A stretch of 64,000 nucleotides of DNA, taken from NCBI RefSeq assembly GCF_905220565.1, contig NC_059406.1, positions 10,001 to 74,000 of the forward strand, written 5' to 3'. The position numbers were made by a program, and so were the translations under genes. The stretch's first letter is position 1. Each line of letters starts with the position of its first letter. Positions 29,831 through 42,710 of the stretch are shown here, piece by piece. The notes under the pieces are model-generated. The model saw only the letters and a list, made by a program, of their open reading frames with translations, was not told the DNA's origin and did not search any database. This stretch comes from Melitaea cinxia. Lineage: Eukaryota; Arthropoda; Insecta; Lepidoptera; Nymphalidae.

Positions 29831-32800
29831 TCGCTTAAATTTATTAAAGGTTCACCAATCAGAAAGTGACCGGGTGTCAGCGGAAGGGGGTTATTAGGGT
29901 TATCACTTAGTAAAGTTATTGGTCGAGAATTCAAACAGGCTTCGACTTGTGCTAGTACTGTGGCTAGCTCCTCATAAGTAAGGGCAGTATCCCCAATGAC
30001 TTTTCTAAGATGAGTCTTGGTGCTACGCACGCCAGCTTCCCAAAGCCCGCCAAAATTAGGTGCATGAGGAGGTATAAAGTGCCACGTAGTACGCTCTAGC
30101 GCTAACAACTCTGCTATCTCACCAGGAATGGTAGACTTGGCATTATTAAACATATCTCTTAGCTGTTTATCTGCACCTACGAAATTAGTACCGTTATCAC
30201 TATAAATATCGTGGCAATGCCCTCGTCTCGACGTAAAGCGTCGGAATGCCGCAATAAATGCCTTAGAAGTTATCTCGGTGACGGCTTCCAGATGTATGGC
30301 ACGCGTTACCATGCAGATAAATAGGCATATATATCCTTTGTAAGATTTACTTCCTCTACCTGGTGAGAAACGAATGTTGATGGGACCTGCATAGTCCACA
30401 CCGGCTGATTTAAAAGGTCGGTCGGCCTTTACTCTTACGTCAGGTAACTGACCCATTAGTTGCGTGGTATTCTTCTTAGAATACCTAATACAAGTAATAC
30501 ACTCACGGTAAATTTTCTTTGTACGGTCTTTTGCTCGTAAGATCCAGTATTTTGATCTCAAATAATTAAGCATAACTAGAGGACCACCATGCATTGTCCT
30601 AAGATGTGCTTCTTTGATTACTAATTTACTAAGATGACTTTTCGCAGGTAAAATGATCGGATGCTGTGTATCATAAGCTATTTGAGATCTTTGAAGACGT
30701 CCGCCAACTCTTAGTATTCCAATGTTGTCTAGAAAGGGACAAAGGTTGCGTATCTTACTCTTTTTCAATACGTAACCATGAGACTTTAACTGCTTTATAT
30801 CATCGCTAAATTCAATAGACTGGACTTGTTTAATACAGTTATTTAAAGATTCTGTTAACTCCTTTGGGGTAATAAATTTAAAATAAGTTTCACGTTTGTC
30901 TTTAGGTAATTTTAAATTAATAAATCGTCTACAATATGAAATTACTCTTAACATTTTTGATAAACTAGAAAATTTTGTCCAAATAAATTCTTCTTCGGTA
31001 TTGTGTATAACATTTAAAGACCTAACACGTTCTTCTTCTTGTGTATCTTCGATGTTAGTAACACCGATGCTCATATTTAGGTCCGACAACCATACCGGTC
31101 CATTCCACCATAGTGAATGATTTAACAATTCTGAACCTTGTAAGCCCCGTGACGCACAGTCAGCTGGGTTGATATCTGTAGATACATGCCCCCATCGCTC
31201 GAAATCTACAGTGTTTAATATATCTGATACCCGGTTGCTTACAAAGGTGCTCCACCTGCTGGGTCCACCCTTCAACCAAGCTAGTACAATAGTGGAATCG
31301 GTCCACGCAAATAACTTATTTTTTGGTACACACAGCACTTGTGATGTTTCTAAAATCAGTTTAGCTGCTAATGCCGCTCCGCAAAGTTCCAATCTAGGAA
31401 TCGAGATTTGTTTTTCGATTGGAGCGACCTTTGTTTTGGACGTTATTAGATTAACGTACACTCGTTCTTCGTTTATGACTCGCATATAAACTGCTGCTCC
31501 ATATGCGGCTTGTGATGCATCTGCAAACACGTGCAATTCTATACTTATTGCGTTACTATAGTGTAACCATCGTGGTATACTCAGGTTTTTGATGTACGCT
31601 AAATTCTCACGATATCGATTCCATTCTGCTAACAAAATATTATCAATAGGTTCATCCCATTCTAATCCTGACTTCCATAATTTCTGCATGATAATTTTTG
31701 CGATTACTACAACGGGAGCTATCCAACCCAAAGGATCATATAGCTTAGCTATTTCTGAAAGAATATGTCTTTTAGTTACAGGTTGTTTAGGCTCTGGCAA
31801 GTTTACTGTGTATTCAAAACAATCGGTGTCTCGATTCCAACTTAGCCCTAATACTTTAACAACACTATTAACCTTTAAAGGCAACTCATGATCATCACGC
31901 TTATTTTTTCCTATGTACTGTAAAAGAGCTTCACTGTTGCTACTCCATTTTTGTAGCTGAAATCCCCCAGAGTTCATTAAATTGTTCATCTCGTTGTAAA
32001 TATTCGTAGCTTGTTCCTCTGTGTCACAGCCTGATAGTAAATCGTCCATGTAGTAATCCGTTTTTGTTATTTTTGCAGCAGTAGGATATTTTAACTGCTC
32101 CTCATTGGCAAGTGTCTGTAAAGATTTAACTGCAAGGTATGGTGCACACGCTGTGCCAAAAGTCAATCTTAAGAGTTTGTAGTGTTTAATAGGTTCGTGG
32201 GGTGAAGACCTCCATAATAGTCTCTGATAGTCTGTATCTTCATCTGCCACACGAACCATTCTGTACATTTTAATTATATCTGCTGTAATACAGATTCTGT
32301 GAGTTCTCCATCTCATTAATATATGACGTAACTCTTGCTGCAATTGAGGCCCAACACACAAGTCATCATTTAAAGAATAGTTATTAGACCCCTTGCAAGA
32401 TGCGTCGAAGACTATACGAAGCTTTGTGGTTGACTTGTCCTCTCGAACCACGGCGTGATGAGGAAGATAGACAGCTGTAGGCTTATCAATTTCTGAAGAA
32501 TCGACCTCTACCATGTGCTTTAAATTAATATATTCATCCATTACCTTGTAGTATTCTTCTCGAAGCTTAGGATTTTTAGATAATTTTCTTTCTAAGAAAT
32601 TAAACCTTTTAGCAGCTATTTCTCTTAATTCACCGTATTGACATTTTGGATCTTCGTTTTTAAATGGTAACCTTACCACAAATCTTCCATCTTCGTCTCT
32701 CACAGTTGTGGCATCATAAAATTCTTCACATTTTTCTTCTTCTTTTGAGAATTTCTTTCGTATATTGTTTGGTTCCCTCTCTATTTCCCAAAATCGTTTC

Positions 32801-34407
32801 AGTAAATCATCGTCTTTTACCTGTGTATGTAAACTTGTGATTTGTTTTCTTGCTGACATGGTTTCTAGTGTCATCCTGCCAGACACCACCCACCCTAGGA
32901 TTGTATTTTGTGCCACTAATTTTCCCTCAGGGTGCTTGATAATACCATCTAGCAGTACGTCGCCATAAACGTCAGCTCCAAGTAAAATGTCAATTTTACC
33001 TGGTGTTATGAAATCTGGATCTGCTAAATCCAATTTCCGAAGTTCTAACCAATTAGGATGTTTAAGATTACTGGTAGGTAACAGTGTTGTTAGCGTACGC
33101 ATGACATACGCGTTTATTCTAATAGACTCATGGGGATGATGACGTGATTTCACACAAAACGAAACCATATGTTTGATCCTCGTTTGCCCTTCCCCTACAC
33201 CGGACACCCAACCAGTCACTGATTTACGTGTAAGACTTAATAATTGAACAGTTGCCTCAGATATAAATGACGCTTGTGATCCTTGATCTAGCAAGGCTCT
33301 GATAATATGTTTACAACCATTCTTACTATTAACTAACACCTTAGCAGTAGCTAATAACACAGCATTGGTTTGTATACGCTCACTTAAAAAATTAGACACA
33401 ATATGCGAATCATTAAATGTAGGATCGGACTTACCTATCGTCGTGTCACGAACTGTACCTGTAGCCGTGTTTGTTCCTTCGTTAGGCTTCTCGATTATTT
33501 CTTCTCTCTCGAAGTGAAGAAGAGAATGATGCCGACGACCACATCGTTTGCAGCACGTCGACTGTCGACACTTGTTCACCGAGTGCGATGGTACGAGGCA
33601 GTTGAAGCAGAGTTTATTTTTCTTCACATTCTCTTGTCTTTCTTTCATTGACATATCGACGAATGCTTTGCATTGATAAATGTGATGCTGGCTTCCACAC
33701 ATTACACATTTAATTTCACGCTCTTTTCCCTCCTTGGTGACATTCACGTGAAATGTTTTAGGCTTAGATGCTGGTTTCAGTTGTGATGTTTTTGACTTAC
33801 TGATCTCGATCATCTCCAAAGATCTAAACCTAGACTCCAAAAAATTTCTCAAGTCTTGCCAAGTAGGTAGATCGCTTTTGTTAGTGCTCAACTGTTGTTC
33901 CCACAGTCTTAGTGATTCTGGATCGAGCTTGGACACGGTTAAATAGTTAATAATTAAATCCCACTTATCGGTCTCAACATCTAAGTTCTTTAACGCCTTT
34001 AAGCATGTTGAAGTTGTGTCTACCAAATGTCTTATAAAACTCGCTGACTCCGTATGTATGTATTTTTGCGCAAAAAGAACTTTTAAAATTGCATTACAAT
34101 TATAACGCTTGTTGTTATAACGTTGTATTAACTCGTTCCAAGCATCAGCGTAGTTTGCATCTGTCGTAGAATAATTGCGTAAGATTACTTCTGGTTCTCC
34201 TGTTAAATTGCTTTTCAAGTAATGTAGTTTCTGTACTGGAGATAGTTTTGTGTTTTTATTGATTAGAGAATTGAATAAGTCATAAAATGTTTGCCACTCT
34301 TCATATTTGCCGCTGAATGTTGGTATTTTGATTTGTGGCAATTTAATATCACTGTCCGAGGGAGAGGAGGATGACCCTTGAGATGACCCTTGGATGACCC
34401 TTCGAAA
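29453..34407 (-). mobile_element. BEL/Pao LTR retrotransposon, truncated, pol interrupted
   Basis: The main minus-strand frame is open from 34,407 to a stop at 29,809-29,811. In order: gag-like DUF1759-type region (residues 1-150, counting from 34,341); three Cys/His knuckles (about 210-275); aspartic protease (LLDQGSQASF, about 350); reverse transcriptase with YYMDD (about 762); RNase H (VFADAS, about 940); integrase H2C2 zinc site, then the D (VDYAGP, about 1315), D (YSDNGTNF, about 1380) and E (FGGLWEAG) motifs. The usual C-terminal tail (DUF5641-type, KWILGRI) lies at 29,453-29,683, cut off by stops introduced by a 64-bp inverted duplication. No ATG begins the frame (TTG at 34,341), the gag N-terminus, primer-binding site and 5' LTR are absent, and no LTR pair is visible. 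A defective genomic copy, though RT and integrase motifs are intact. Confidence 0.93.
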
Positions 34408-35868
34408 TTATGATTTATACGTCGGATAAGGCGAAATCAGTCAATCAGAGACTAGCGCCAATCGGTAAAACAGGCCCTTAGGATTTGTTTCACAGATGAG
34501 GATGAGGATGAGGATTGCTTAATACCAGAATGTTTAACGCGAATTTTGGAAGGCTTACCTCCAGCAGTGGAATGCCATAGGATGATGAAGAAAGGTATAT
34601 ATCTCACATATAAAGGTAAGGTATATAAAGGTAAGAAAGGTATAGATCTCACAGTCTTATAACTCGGTATAAAATTTGATCTGCATTTGTCCACGGTTTA
34701 TAAGGTTTTTTTCATAGGGGTCCACTAACTATTAACTACCTCAATGTGAAATTTAAAGTTTGTAGCACAAAAATTAGTAACTTTTATGAAATGTTTCGAG
34801 ACTTCTTAGATCTCATTAATGTGGCTCTGTCGCAAAATTCGCTTTTATAGTGGACGTCTACTAACCATACACTAGCCCCTGCAATAGCCTGACGATGATA
34901 GATATACATATATAGATAGGTATTTAATGAGTATTAAATGCCAACATTTCATTTATTTAATATTATTTTTATATATATATATTCTTTATTGCACTTTAAA
35001 AAAAACATCATAATTACAAGTTTACAAAAAATGTTGGCAAGGGCGAACTTATCTCTGTAAGAGATCTCTACCAGTCTACCCATGGTGGTGAGAGAAAATG
35101 TTATCGCGGGACTCATAAGCGCATTTGTGATATAAAATACATATATACTTAAATACTTACACAGTTACATGCACATATGCATGCGTACATACCCACATAC
35201 ATATCTACACATATACATACATAAATACATACATACACACATACATACATACACATATACATACATAAATACATACACATATACATACATACACATTTTA
35301 CTTTAGTTTAAATATTTTTTAATATTATATATAATCATTCTCGTAAGATTAACGATGTAGGTACTTAAGTTATTAATTATAAATCGAATCGAGTTAGTAC
35401 CACATTTACCTATACATTACATAACGATATTTACTCAAATAGGTAAGAGCCTAACTGACACTGAGGCGACAGTATTTAAATAATAAACGTTAAACAATAT
35501 TAATTTATTTTAATACCTTAACTTCCATAGTGTACAGCAAGTGTAACTTAGAATCTAGGATAAATTTACATCAATTAATACAACACTTTCACTTATAATA
35601 ATAAATATTATTGCAATAATAATTATTTACACACACAAAACACTTCGTTTAAGTGCATTACAAAATACTATATGTATTACGTATACCTATATACTCGTAT
35701 ATAAAGGAGAAAAGGCAAAATAATAACCGGTAGCTGTTTATTGCTTTCTGCACTCGAGTATTACGTTATACATACTGACACGGGTATGCGAGGGTAACGT
35801 GTAGGTACGCCTAACACGGACACATGACACCCGGGTTCATGTCCGAGCACGCGCTCGTCAGTCGTCAG
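34408..35868. other. LINE 3' debris and TACA/TATA microsatellites
   Basis: GGAAGGCTTACCTCCAGCAG at about 34,549 begins an RTE-type LINE 3' end, terminating in GATGATGAAG. TTTATTGCAC at about 34,985 and the following 150 bp resemble an inverted Jockey-type 3' end. 35,160-35,300 is an irregular ACATACATA microsatellite. GATGACCCTTG is repeated three times just before the retrotransposon at 34,370-34,402. 35,737-35,742 (AATAAA on the minus strand) may be the CYP6 polyadenylation signal. Confidence 0.55.
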
Positions 35869-36318
35869 CAGGGCTGCCAGATGGGGCGATTTGTCGCGAA
35901 TTGGGCGATTTTTTTCATGGATACGCTCCTTTTTTTAAGTTTGGGCGACAAGACGCAAATTAGGCTCTTTTTAATCCTCAGTGTTGGCAACAAGTTAAAA
36001 GTACAAAAACCGTTACAAAAAATTTTGTTTTTTTTTAATGTCCCAATAAGCTTCCTTTAATTTTGAAATTGAGTCAATATATTTTATCTGTATCTTTTAT
36101 TTTATCTTTTGTATCTTGGGACATCATGTAAGTTAATGATATTTTAAATATATAATTTTTAATTTCGAGTCTGTTATGATAGACTGTCACAAAAAACTGA
36201 CAGGCAGATCCTAGTGTATATTCAAACTGTCATTGGGCGACTTCTAAGAATATTTTGTGACTTTCGAACATAAATGGCGTGACTTGAATCAAAACTTCTG
36301 GCAGGCCTGAGTCGTCAG
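35861..36318. mobile_element. hAT-like MITE inserted at the CYP6 stop codon
   Basis: Element ends CAGGGCTGCCAGA (35,869) and, inverted, CAGGCCTGCCAGA (ending 36,309) form 13-bp TIRs with one mismatch. They are flanked by the direct repeat GTCGTCAG (35,861-35,868 and 36,311-36,318), as expected for hAT 8-bp target duplications (one extra A lies on the right). No transposase. The right-hand repeat contains the P450 stop codon. Confidence 0.85.
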
Positions 36319-38617
36319 TGCGCCGCCGGCCGCCTCTCCTGGAACAGCAGCGGTAGGCCGCCGCGCACGGTCTGCACGATGCCGGCGGCGGGGTCCACGG
36401 GCGGGCGGCGCGCGGAGTGGGGCGCGGGCCGCACGCTGAAGCGCGACAGCACGGCCGCCAGCCCCGCCAGCGACTGCATCAGCCCGAGCCGCTCGCCTGC
36501 GGGGTTACCAGTACACACGTCAATGTATGAAATGCCATCGAAATATTTTGCCGTAAGGTGATACACACTTAACGAACGTCAAAAAAGTATCTCCATTTCG
36601 TAAAAATCTATTGTAGTCATAAGTTATCGGAGACGATATCGTATACGAAGTGGGACGGTTTTAAGATGTCTCTGAATGAATAAGAAAGTTTTCTACTAAA
36701 AATAGCGCATTTGTTAAGATTTATTATGTATTTGTTGATGAATTTTACTGTTGTAACATTCTCAAATGTAATTGGTTTTGGTTTTCACTAACAGTTTCGT
36801 TTTATTTATTTGTAAAAGTTTTTTTGAAGTGAAAACTTCTTTTGGCGCACCGCACAAACTTTTTTTCGTAGTTAGTAAGTTAGGCTGATCCGTCACGCTT
36901 TGAAGTGGAAGGCTCGATCGGGTTAAATTGGGTTAATTCGCACTTAAAATGGCGTGAACTCATGTGTTTTGCTCATAGTCACCACGCTGGGCAGGCCACC
37001 GAAGACGCTGATACTCATCTTTGGCCTGTGTATTTGAAAGCCAGCAGTTAGATGGTTATCCTGCCATAGGTCGGATTTATAACTTCCAAGGTGGTAGTGG
37101 AATTGTGCTACTTACTACCGTCTACTGCCGTAACCGCGCAGCAGTATGTATGTATGTATGTTTATTTATATGTGTATATATGTATATATACACATACTCA
37201 GACCCTACTACCAACAGGCTACATTTTATATTGCAAAAAATAATATCGACTCACCAATGCACGCTCGAGGTCCAATACCGAACGGCATATACACGTACTT
37301 ATTGTCAGTATCAAAATTGTTCGGATCGAATCTTTCGGGGCGGAACTCACTCGGATTATCGAAATACTTAGGATCTTGGTGCAACGCCTGAAGAGGTATC
37401 ATCACTCTCACGCCCTCGTCGATGGTTAGATCCATATCCTTGAAAGTGTATTTGCGCGAGCACTCTCTGATCAAATAACCCAGCGACGGGAACACTCTCA
37501 TGCCCTCTTTGAACGTCCACTCTAAGTAATGCATTTCTTTCACGGCGTCGTAACTTAATTTGTTATCATACTTAGCTAGGACTCTATCTATATCTTCTTG
37601 TACCTTTGCTTGTACGTCGGGGTTATATGCTAGTTCGTGCAGGGTCATGCTCGTTGCAGAGGAAGATGTTTCGAAACCAGCGGCGAAGAATACAAATACT
37701 TGAGCGACAAGCAGATCTTCATCCATTTCCAAAGTAGCGGTCTCTGGTTTTCCATCCGACTTGAGTTTTTCGATGGATTCTCCAATCATCTTTCCCTTTT
37801 TTTGACATTCGAGTAACAAATCTATAAAATCGTTTCTTCCCGACGGTTCGTAATTTCTTTGTCGTAAGACTTCGTTGACTAAATGATAAACGTCTTTTTC
37901 GACGTGAGAGAAAAATTTTAGGCTCGAAAATGTTTTAGGGAAAATTTCTCGTAGTACAATTATAGTAATGATTCTAATTCCCACACTGAATATATTAACT
38001 CCCAGTTTTCTAAAGGCCGAGTCGTCCTCCAGAAGCGAATCAGAATCAAGCCCGAATCCGCAGGCCCCGATGAAGTCAATGGTGTAGCGAGCCATGAGGT
38101 CGCGCGCGTCAATCTCCTTGTTGGCGGCTGCGGCGCTGAGAGCGCGCGCCTGCAGCCTCTCGGCGCGCTCCACGATTAGCGGGAACATCGCTTTTAGTTT
38201 CCCACTGGTGAACGCAGGCGTTATGCGTTGACGCAGTAACTTCCAGAGGTCCCCGTCTGCAAAGAACAAATTTCTTAGCAGAGGCTCTATATTGTCTCGG
38301 TCCTGGTTCAGTCCTCGCAGATAAAAGTGGGCAAAATCAGTTATCAAGATTTGTTTGGCAACTTCTGGGTCTCTGATTACAAGTTCGGGCCGAGAAGCTC
38401 GATAGAAACCCACCACTTTCTCCGTTGGATACTTCCAGTACATTTCTTCTGTCATTTGGGACGTACTTATTTGCATAAAGTAATTTCTAAAGTTGTTGCC
38501 GAAAAACGGTACGGGCTTATCATGTTTCACCCCTCGATTTTCCCAGTACTTGTGGTTTCTCGTCCCAAATAAATAAAGACCGAAGATCACAATAACTACT
38601 AAGGCTAACGTAAACAT
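36315..38617 (-). CDS. CYP6: Cytochrome P450, CYP6 family (CYP6AE-like)
   Basis: Microsomal monooxygenase typical of insect detoxification of plant allelochemicals and insecticides. Exon 1 is 38,617-37,255 and exon 2 is 36,496-36,315 (TGA); a 758-bp intron has GTGAGT donor and CAG acceptor and splits the Gly codon of the heme loop in phase 1. The spliced length is 514 residues, normal for CYP6. Seen: N-terminal membrane anchor (LALVVIVIFGLYLF); WKLLR helix C (about 124); I-helix AAGFETSS (about 314); K-helix EGMR (about 371); PERF (about 427); heme loop FGIGPRACIGER with the ligand Cys near 452. Start chosen at the ATG preceded by TTTCAAA; a TATAAGG lies 35-41 bp upstream. CYP6AE-like is a judgement from the N-terminal HKYWENRGVKHDKPVPFFG; the subfamily is less sure than the family. 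Intact and probably functional. Confidence 0.95.
36950..37200 (-). mobile_element. LINE 3' fragment and TA-rich microsatellite in CYP6 intron
   Basis: 36,950-37,110 matches the LINE end at 17,461-17,790 (TCATGTGTTTTGCTCATAGT, CACCACGCTGGGCAGG). 37,143-37,198 is a TATG/TATA microsatellite. Both lie inside the P450 intron. Confidence 0.7.
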
Positions 38618-40410
38618 TTTGAAAGATTTGTAATTCGATCGAAACCCTAAACCTTATAACAAGAAGCAAGTCCACCGAAGCGGGCGCGCGACCAGCTCGC
38701 CGCAAACCAACTGAGCTCTGTTCTCGTGACGTACGACTGTGATATAGCGACTATCGCCGAGTGCTGCTATCAAACGAGATAGTATACTTATGAACAATTA
38801 GCCACTTGCCCTGATTTTTTTCATTAATCTCAATGTTTTATTTCGAGTTTTAATGAGTACTTTGATATTTCGTAAGACTAAAGCAGCTAAATAGTTATTG
38901 GGCACTGCTTCATTGAAAATACACACACAGGATCTAGATTAAACGTATTAATTACACAAAAATTTTCATACAAAGACAAAAAAATAAAGGATTGTTATTA
39001 TTAAGTTATAACTATTATAATACATATATAGAAAATGCAAGACTTCTTATTTGAATCACACACGTGAAGACAAGCGTCCTTTAACTACTGAGTATTGTGT
39101 AAGGTTTATCAATATGGGGGTTTTAATTCATAATTGAAAAATGTGACGTATTTTGACATGTTTAGGTATTTACATCTCTTCGTAGCAGTACCGTGAAAAT
39201 TTATACAAATCGACCGCGATGATATCCTTATAATAATTTTTAAGACAAATCATAATTGTAGTATCTAAAATAACGTAAACCGCTTTGTAAATAAACGGAT
39301 TTTTTAATATTAAATTAAATCGCTTAATTTAATACCATCAACAAGAACAAATGAGCTTCAGGACCTTTTTCATGTATCTGTGTATTATTTAGTTTCACAA
39401 TCGAATTTCACTGTATTTGTGAGATTGTTACGAAACGCTCTTCGCCAGGATTTGCTGACCGGAGTTTGCTCTGAAGCATTCCTACGACTCGAAACGTTAG
39501 CCGGAGCTTGTTGCGAAACTTTTCCACCTGGGCATCGCGCCGGTAGAAAACGACCCAGCACGAAGAATGCCATACAACCCGATGCCCCGACTGAACGATG
39601 CTTCTTTAATTTTGAGTCACTCTTGTTTCTCACATCGAATAATTGTCACGTCTAATTAATTATAATTTAGTAATAAGAAATTTAATTTTAAGTTAAACTT
39701 TGCTTTTTTTTGCAACCTTCGGCTGTCGCTTTTATAATTAGATGCTTCTATTCGCAAATATGAACCTAAAATCTTGATTATTTATTGGGGTGAAACAAGT
39801 ACAACGGGCTTATTCTGTCTGAAACAAGCCCTTAGAGTTCTAGATTAGCCCGAGAGAAGATTATTACAAGTAGGTAATCGACCATAATTATCGCCGCAAT
39901 CGCTTCACTACAAGATGTTAGTTAAAGAGCTACTATACGGCTAACGGAAGTGATTTATTTTTATCTGCATGGTAATTATCAATTAAGTGCGAATTTTGAA
40001 TTATCGTTTAATTTAAAATAATCAATATTATTAATATAATAATATCGTTTAATTTAAAATTACATATGAAAGTATAGATTAAGCCTACGATAATTATGAT
40101 GTATCGAAAAATCTAGAATAATACTACATTTAAGTACCTGGTGGCCGTTTTGTTTATTAAAAACCTCAGATAAGCTATCAGGCATGTGGGAAACATACAC
40201 ATCCATATTCCGTGCAATTTTAACGAGAGATTCTTAAAGAGTCCTAATATATCACGTCACACGTCTTTTCTTAAGGTTCGGGAGGCTACTCCTTAGTGCT
40301 TCTTTACTTGACGCTCAGTTGCTGTCCACGGCATAATCTCTCACCGAATAAGACTTCTACCGAAACTGTTCGTTCGGGTTCAACCGCATTTGGCAAACTT
40401 TGGTAATAAT
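38618..40410. other. CYP6 upstream DNA, otherwise gene-free
   Basis: The first ~100 bp upstream of the CYP6 start hold a TATAAGG on the minus strand (38,658-38,652). The rest is AT-rich without recognisable exons. The antiparallel frames at 39,380-39,655 have no domain and are treated as chance. Confidence 0.5.
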
Positions 40411-40860
40411 CTTTTTTTAACCAACTTCAAAAAAGGAGGAGGTTACTCAATTCGACCGAATATATATGTATCTATATATTTTTTATGTATGTTCGGGGAT
40501 AACTTCGTCGTTTATGAACCGATTTTGATAATTCTTTTTTTTTGTTGGAAAGGAGATATTCCATGTGTGGTACCAGGATAAGCAAACCAGGACCGGATGA
40601 TGGGATCTCAGATAAATCGAGGGAAACACGAAAATCTGCATTACTTTTTACTGGGTGTACCGATTCTGATAATTTTTAATTTAATCGAAAGCCGATATTT
40701 ATCATGTGGTCACATTTAAATTTCATCGAGATTTGATTACAACTTTTGGAGTAATCTTTGATAATGCGTATTTACTTGACTAATTTTTCGTCTAAGTACG
40801 TTGTATTACTTGTCGATATAATTGAAGTCGGATTTTTTTCGTTTGCCTGCAAACACATTG
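40411..40860 (+). mobile_element. Diverged DINE/HINE-like copy
   Basis: Head TTTTTTAACCAACTTCAAAA, GGAGGAGGTTACTCAATTCG; tail GAAGTCGG, T run, GTTTGCCTGCAAAC. The first internal module is missing. Substitutions in both ends mark it as older than the 12- or 62-kb copies. Confidence 0.8.
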
Positions 40861-42288
40861 TATGTCCATCATTCCAACATCCGACCTAAATAGCCATTGA
40901 ATTCTTTGATCTGTTGGTATTACATTCAAATTATTATTATCAGAAATTTTCATTTTACTAAATTTTTTCTACGATAAAAGTCATTTTTTTTATAAGTATG
41001 ACGCAATTACGCGGAATGTGAAACAAACTAAAAGGATTATCCAAAGATTTCAAAGAAAATATGATATTCGCAGTTCATTTAATACTTTTCATATTTTTTC
41101 CTAACTTAACAGTTCATAAAACTTTTTGTATAAATCTATAACCTACTTTCAAATTAATTTTTATTCAAAAAAATTCTTAGGATGGAGGGGTTGCATCTGT
41201 TGTGACGTAATATTTTAGGGGGTCGCTGAAAGAGTGAGTTAGCGTGACAGAGGGGAAGGGAGGGACTAAAATGAAAAATTTTTGAAAGTAGTTTTCTTCG
41301 AACATTGCGCTAGATATATAGGAGAACCTGTACAAGTATTAGAAAAATATTTTTTTTTCTTTATAAGTGACCTTTCTTTATTGTTTTCGGTTTCTTAAAA
41401 ATCGTTTTCCATGGTGCGTCAGCTGCGCACGATCCATTTTCACACACCTATCTCATCTATTCTTTTCTTTGTTGATTTAATTAAAACAGATCTGATTGAT
41501 AGAATGTTGGTCTGTTTGTGTAAGTTTTCTCACGGTCGTCTATATATAGAGCTACATTACATGTTACCGGTTCATGTTTAACGCAAAAAATTTAAACTTA
41601 AGCGTCCATCGGAAGATCTAATGTAACTAGTCTTATTGATTAAGTATATTATTATAGTGCAAACATTTTCGAAACAAGCTCCTTATCGCGCGCTACACAC
41701 ACTGGGCGGGAAGTGATCATGATCGAAAAAAAAAACGTAAGCGTTTCAGTCAAATCAAAATTTGGCTTTTTGCGTAAGTACCTATTACTTTTTACAGCGA
41801 ATGTCTACCATAAACCGAAAGGAACTTCGTTCCGACCGAGTGTTTTTAGACCGCTCACGCCGTTTTTTAAATAATTGACTCTATGTCTTATTGCCTTCGG
41901 GTTTTGTGCAACACAACGATGTTATTGTTACGAAATCTAATTTTCGTAAAACGGCATGACAAAGAAACTTGATATTATTTAGAGTAACTTTGAATGAGGG
42001 TGTGAGGCGCACACGCAAGGCTTTCGGCTCGCGTGTGGCGCCCGCATGGCGCGAACACCGCTCGAGCGCGGAGCCCGCGTCGCGCCGCGGTAGTTCTCAG
42101 GGGGAGGATCGCGACGCATCCCTTAGCTTGCGGGCCGCCTCGTGCCCGCGTACGAACTAAATAAAATTAAAAAATATTTATAACATACACACACGGTCCA
42201 CTTAGGGTAAGCAACTTAACGCTCGTGTTATAAGTTACAGCGGCCTGATATAGATACATATTTTTTTTTTCGATAACCCTACACATAA
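40861..42288. other. Gene-free DNA with one GC-rich patch
   Basis: Mostly AT-rich. 41,990-42,160 is GC-rich (AGGCGCACACGCAAGGCTTT and following) with a 63-residue open frame that has no recognisable domain. No splice-bounded exon could be supported. Confidence 0.45.
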
Positions 42289-42598
42289 TCTAATATATAA
42301 AATTCTCATGTCGCGGTGTTTTAGTTAAACTCCTCCGAAGCGGCTTGACCGATTCTCATGAAATTTTGTATGCATATTGGGTAGGTCTGAGAATCGAAAA
42401 ACATCTATTTTTCATCCCCCTAAATGTTAAGGGTGGACCCCCTAATTTATTTTAATTTTTAGATAAATTATATATTTTTTATTTTATTATGATTTGGCGT
42501 TGAAAAATACATACAACTATAAATTTTCACCCTTCTATCACCAACCCCTATTTTTAAATAGCGTTTAGCGGCAAGACAACGTTTGCCGAGTCAGCTAG
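42289..42598 (+). mobile_element. Non-autonomous Helitron, complete
   Basis: Begins TCTAATATATAAAATTCTCA and ends with the hairpin CGGCAA-GACAACG-TTTGCCG, then AGTCAGCTAG. A precedes the 5' TC and T follows the 3' CTAG, the expected A/T insertion. 310 bp, no open frame. The body (TCCTCCGAAGCGGCTTGACC) resembles a repeat I associate with arthropod genomes. Confidence 0.9.
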
Positions 42599-42633
42599 TA
42601 CATATATATAAATATATTTACTACACCTAGACT

Positions 42634-42710
42634 AGTGATGGGAATCGATCCCACAACCTCCGGAGTAGAAAGCAGGGTCACTACAATCTGCATCTACGGA
42701 CTAGTCAAAA
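42634..42710 (-). mobile_element. tRNA-derived SINE head (second family)
   Basis: On the minus strand a tRNA-like segment has B box GGATCGATTCCCA and a degenerate A-box region (CCGTAGATGCAG). The sequence differs from the main SINE family. The CCA end and full cloverleaf cannot be supported, so it is called a SINE head rather than a tRNA gene. Confidence 0.5.

Noticed and set aside
34341..34407. ATG start for the BEL/Pao frame
   Set aside because: The codon at 34,341 is TTG and the frame is open upstream to 34,407 without an ATG, so the gag start is missing rather than at this position.
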